From: Nitriliruptoraceae bacterium
Lineage (GTDB): Bacteria > Actinomycetota > Nitriliruptoria > Nitriliruptorales > Nitriliruptoraceae
NCBI GenBank assembly: GCA_007121975.1
Contig: SKJO01000457.1
Coordinates: 1-7,109, forward strand
Direction of reading: 5' to 3'
Length of the DNA: 7,109 nucleotides
The notes below the pieces were generated by a model that saw nothing but the letters and a program-made list of their open reading frames with translations, was not told where the DNA came from and searched no databases. Positions within the stretch are counted from its first letter, which is position 1. Each line of letters starts with the position of its first letter. Positions 5,615 through 7,109 of the stretch are shown in pieces. Made by a program: the position numbers and the translations under genes.

Positions 5615-7109
5615 TCAGTGCAGCTCGGTCACCAGCCCCCGCCCGTCGCACTGCTCGCAGGTGTGGCTGAACGACTCGATCAGCCCCTGGCTGACGTTCT
5701 TGCGCGTCATCTGCACCAGGCCGAGCCGCGAGACCTCCGAGACCCGGGTCTTGGTCCGATCGCGCAGCAGCTCGCGCTTGAGCCGGCGCACGACCTGGTC
5801 CTGGTTGGACTTGAGCAGCATGTCGATGAAGTCGATGATGATGATGCCGCCCATGTCGCGCAGCCGCAGCTGGCGCACGATCTCGTCGGCAGCCTCGAGG
5901 TTGGTCTTGAGCACGATCTCCTCGAGGTTGGTCTCCGCCCCTCCGGTGAACCGCCCGGTGTTGACGTCGATCACCTTCATCGCCTCGGTCGACTCGACGA
6001 TCAGGTAGCCGCCGGAGGGCAGCCAGACCTTCTTGCCCATCGCCTTGCGCAGCTGCTCGGCGACGTCGTAGGCGTCGAACAGCGCAGGCAGCTCAGCCCG
6101 GCGGGTCCGGGCAGCCTCGAGGTCGAGGTCACCGGCGGCAGCCGCGGCGGACCGCCGCTGGTCGGCCTCGAGCGGCGGAGCGCCCACCGCCCTGGCGCGG
6201 GCGTCGGCGGTCGGCGCCCCGTAGAGCTCGACCTTGTCCATCAGCTCGGGCGCCACCTCGCCGAGGTAGCCACGCACCTGGTGGTAGAGCTCGTCGTCGT
6301 CGACGATGCAGCGCTCGAACTCGGGACCGAAGTTGTCGCGGATGACCTTGACCACCAGCGGTGGCTCCTCGTACACCGCGGTCAGCGCCTTGGCGCCGCT
6401 GGTGGCGGCCTCGACCCGCTCCCAGCGCGCGAGCAGGCGCTCGAGGTCGGCGCGCAACTGCTCGTCGGTCGCGCCCTCGGCCGCGGTGCGCACGATCACC
6501 CCGTGAGCGGCGGGCTTGACCTGCTTGACGACCCGCCGCAGGCGGTCGCGTTCCTGGTCGGTGAGCTTGCGCGAGATCCCGAACAGGTCCGCGCCGGGCG
6601 CCAGCACCATGTAGCGGCCGGCCAACGACAGATGCATCGTCAGCCGCGGCCCCTTGGAGCCCATCGGGTCCTTGGTGACCTGCACGAGGACCTTCTGGCC
6701 GGGCTTGAGCGCGTTCTCGATGCGCTCGTCGGCGCCTTCCTCGAGGTCGAGCTCGTCGTAGAGCACCTCGCCGGCGTACAGCACCCCGTTGCGCCCCTTG
6801 CCAATGTCGAGGAAGGCCGCCTCCATGCCGGGCAGCACGTTCTGGACCCGGGCCATGTAGATGTTGCCGACGTAGGTGACGTCGTCCTTGCGGGTCACGT
6901 AGTGCTCGACGACCGTGCGATCCTCGAGTACCGCGATCTGGGTGCGGTCATCGAGTGCGGTGACCAGCATCGTGCGCGGTGGCCCCTCGAGGATCGCCCG
7001 TCGCACCTCCTCGGGCACCCCACCGGGCCGCGACGCCATCCGTCCGCGGCCGTTGCCCGACCGCGGGGAGCGGTCTCCGCCGCCGCCGCCGGCGCCGCGC
7101 CGACCTCGC
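5615..7109 (-). CDS. rne: Ribonuclease E/G (5'-truncated by window edge)
   Basis: This is an endoribonuclease of the RNase E/G family, which cleaves single-stranded RNA in mRNA decay and rRNA processing. Counting from the in-frame ATG at 7039 (474 residues), an S1-type RNA-binding part spans about 45-130 with NIYMARVQNVLPGMEAAFLDIGKGRNG-type family sequence. The catalytic DNase I-like part has VIDVNTGRFTG (Asp 358, Asn 360) and IIIIDFIDM (Asp 403), equivalent to E. coli Asp 303, Asn 305 and Asp 346. The Zn-link CEQC is at 461-464. The protein stops ten residues later, so there is no small domain or scaffold tail like that of E. coli RNase E. About 40 Ala/Arg-rich residues (about 275-316) interrupt the core between VELY and FDAYD. 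The ATG at 7039 has no clear ribosome site, and the frame stays open to the edge with 23 Arg/Gly-rich codons. The true start is therefore probably outside, giving the extended basic N-terminus usual in actinobacterial RNase E. The symbol could equally be rng. Confidence 0.95.
   Translation of the reverse strand, partial: RGRRGAGGGGGDRSPRSGNGRGRMASRPGGVPEEVRRAILEGPPRTMLVTALDDRTQIAVLEDRTVVEHYVTRKDDVTYVGNIYMARVQNVLPGMEAAFLDIGKGRNGVLYAGEVLYDELDLEEGADERIENALKPGQKVLVQVTKDPMGSKGPRLTMHLSLAGRYMVLAPGADLFGISRKLTDQERDRLRRVVKQVKPAAHGVIVRTAAEGATDEQLRADLERLLARWERVEAATSGAKALTAVYEEPPLVVKVIRDNFGPEFERCIVDDDELYHQVRGYLGEVAPELMDKVELYGAPTADARARAVGAPPLEADQRRSAAAAAGDLDLEAARTRRAELPALFDAYDVAEQLRKAMGKKVWLPSGGYLIVESTEAMKVIDVNTGRFTGGAETNLEEIVLKTNLEAADEIVRQLRLRDMGGIIIIDFIDMLLKSNQDQVVRRLKRELLRDRTKTRVSEVSRLGLVQMTRKNVSQGLIESFSHTCEQCDGRGLVTELH

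Overview
The window is very GC-rich (roughly 70% by eye). Its coding strand uses almost only G/C-ending codons, with GTG starts. This, together with an actinobacterial-style RNase E/G carrying an Arg/Gly-rich N-terminal side, points to a chromosomal segment of a high-GC actinobacterium or close relative. No mobile element, RNA gene or CRISPR array is visible.

All four genes lie on the minus strand, so they read from right to left. From 7109 down to 5615 is a ribonuclease E/G gene, cut at its 5' end by the window edge. After a gap of about 110 bases comes a multidomain sensor diguanylate cyclase (5502-3436): an N-terminal V4R-like sensor region, two GAF-like domains and a C-terminal GGDEF domain. 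Thirty-one bases further on begins an ABC exporter half-transporter (3404-1524). Its stop codon overlaps the start of a second half-transporter by four bases (GTGA). That gene runs off the left edge (1527-1) just after its ABC signature motif.

The last three genes look like one transcription unit. The two half-transporters form a complementary asymmetric pair. The first has lost the catalytic Glu (Asp instead), the H-loop His (Tyr instead) and the A-loop Tyr (His instead) but keeps a perfect LSGGQ. The second has intact Walker A, A-loop and Q-loop but a degenerate LSAGE signature. These changes all fall in one of the two composite ATP sites, as in known heterodimeric exporters such as TM287/288 and BmrCD. 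The cargo cannot be read from the sequence. Coupling of a c-di-GMP synthase to an exporter is suggested only by gene order. Most of the window is recognisable family biology. The points worth a second look are the cyclase-exporter operon, the Cys-containing sensor region of the cyclase, and an Ala-rich insertion in the RNase E catalytic core.
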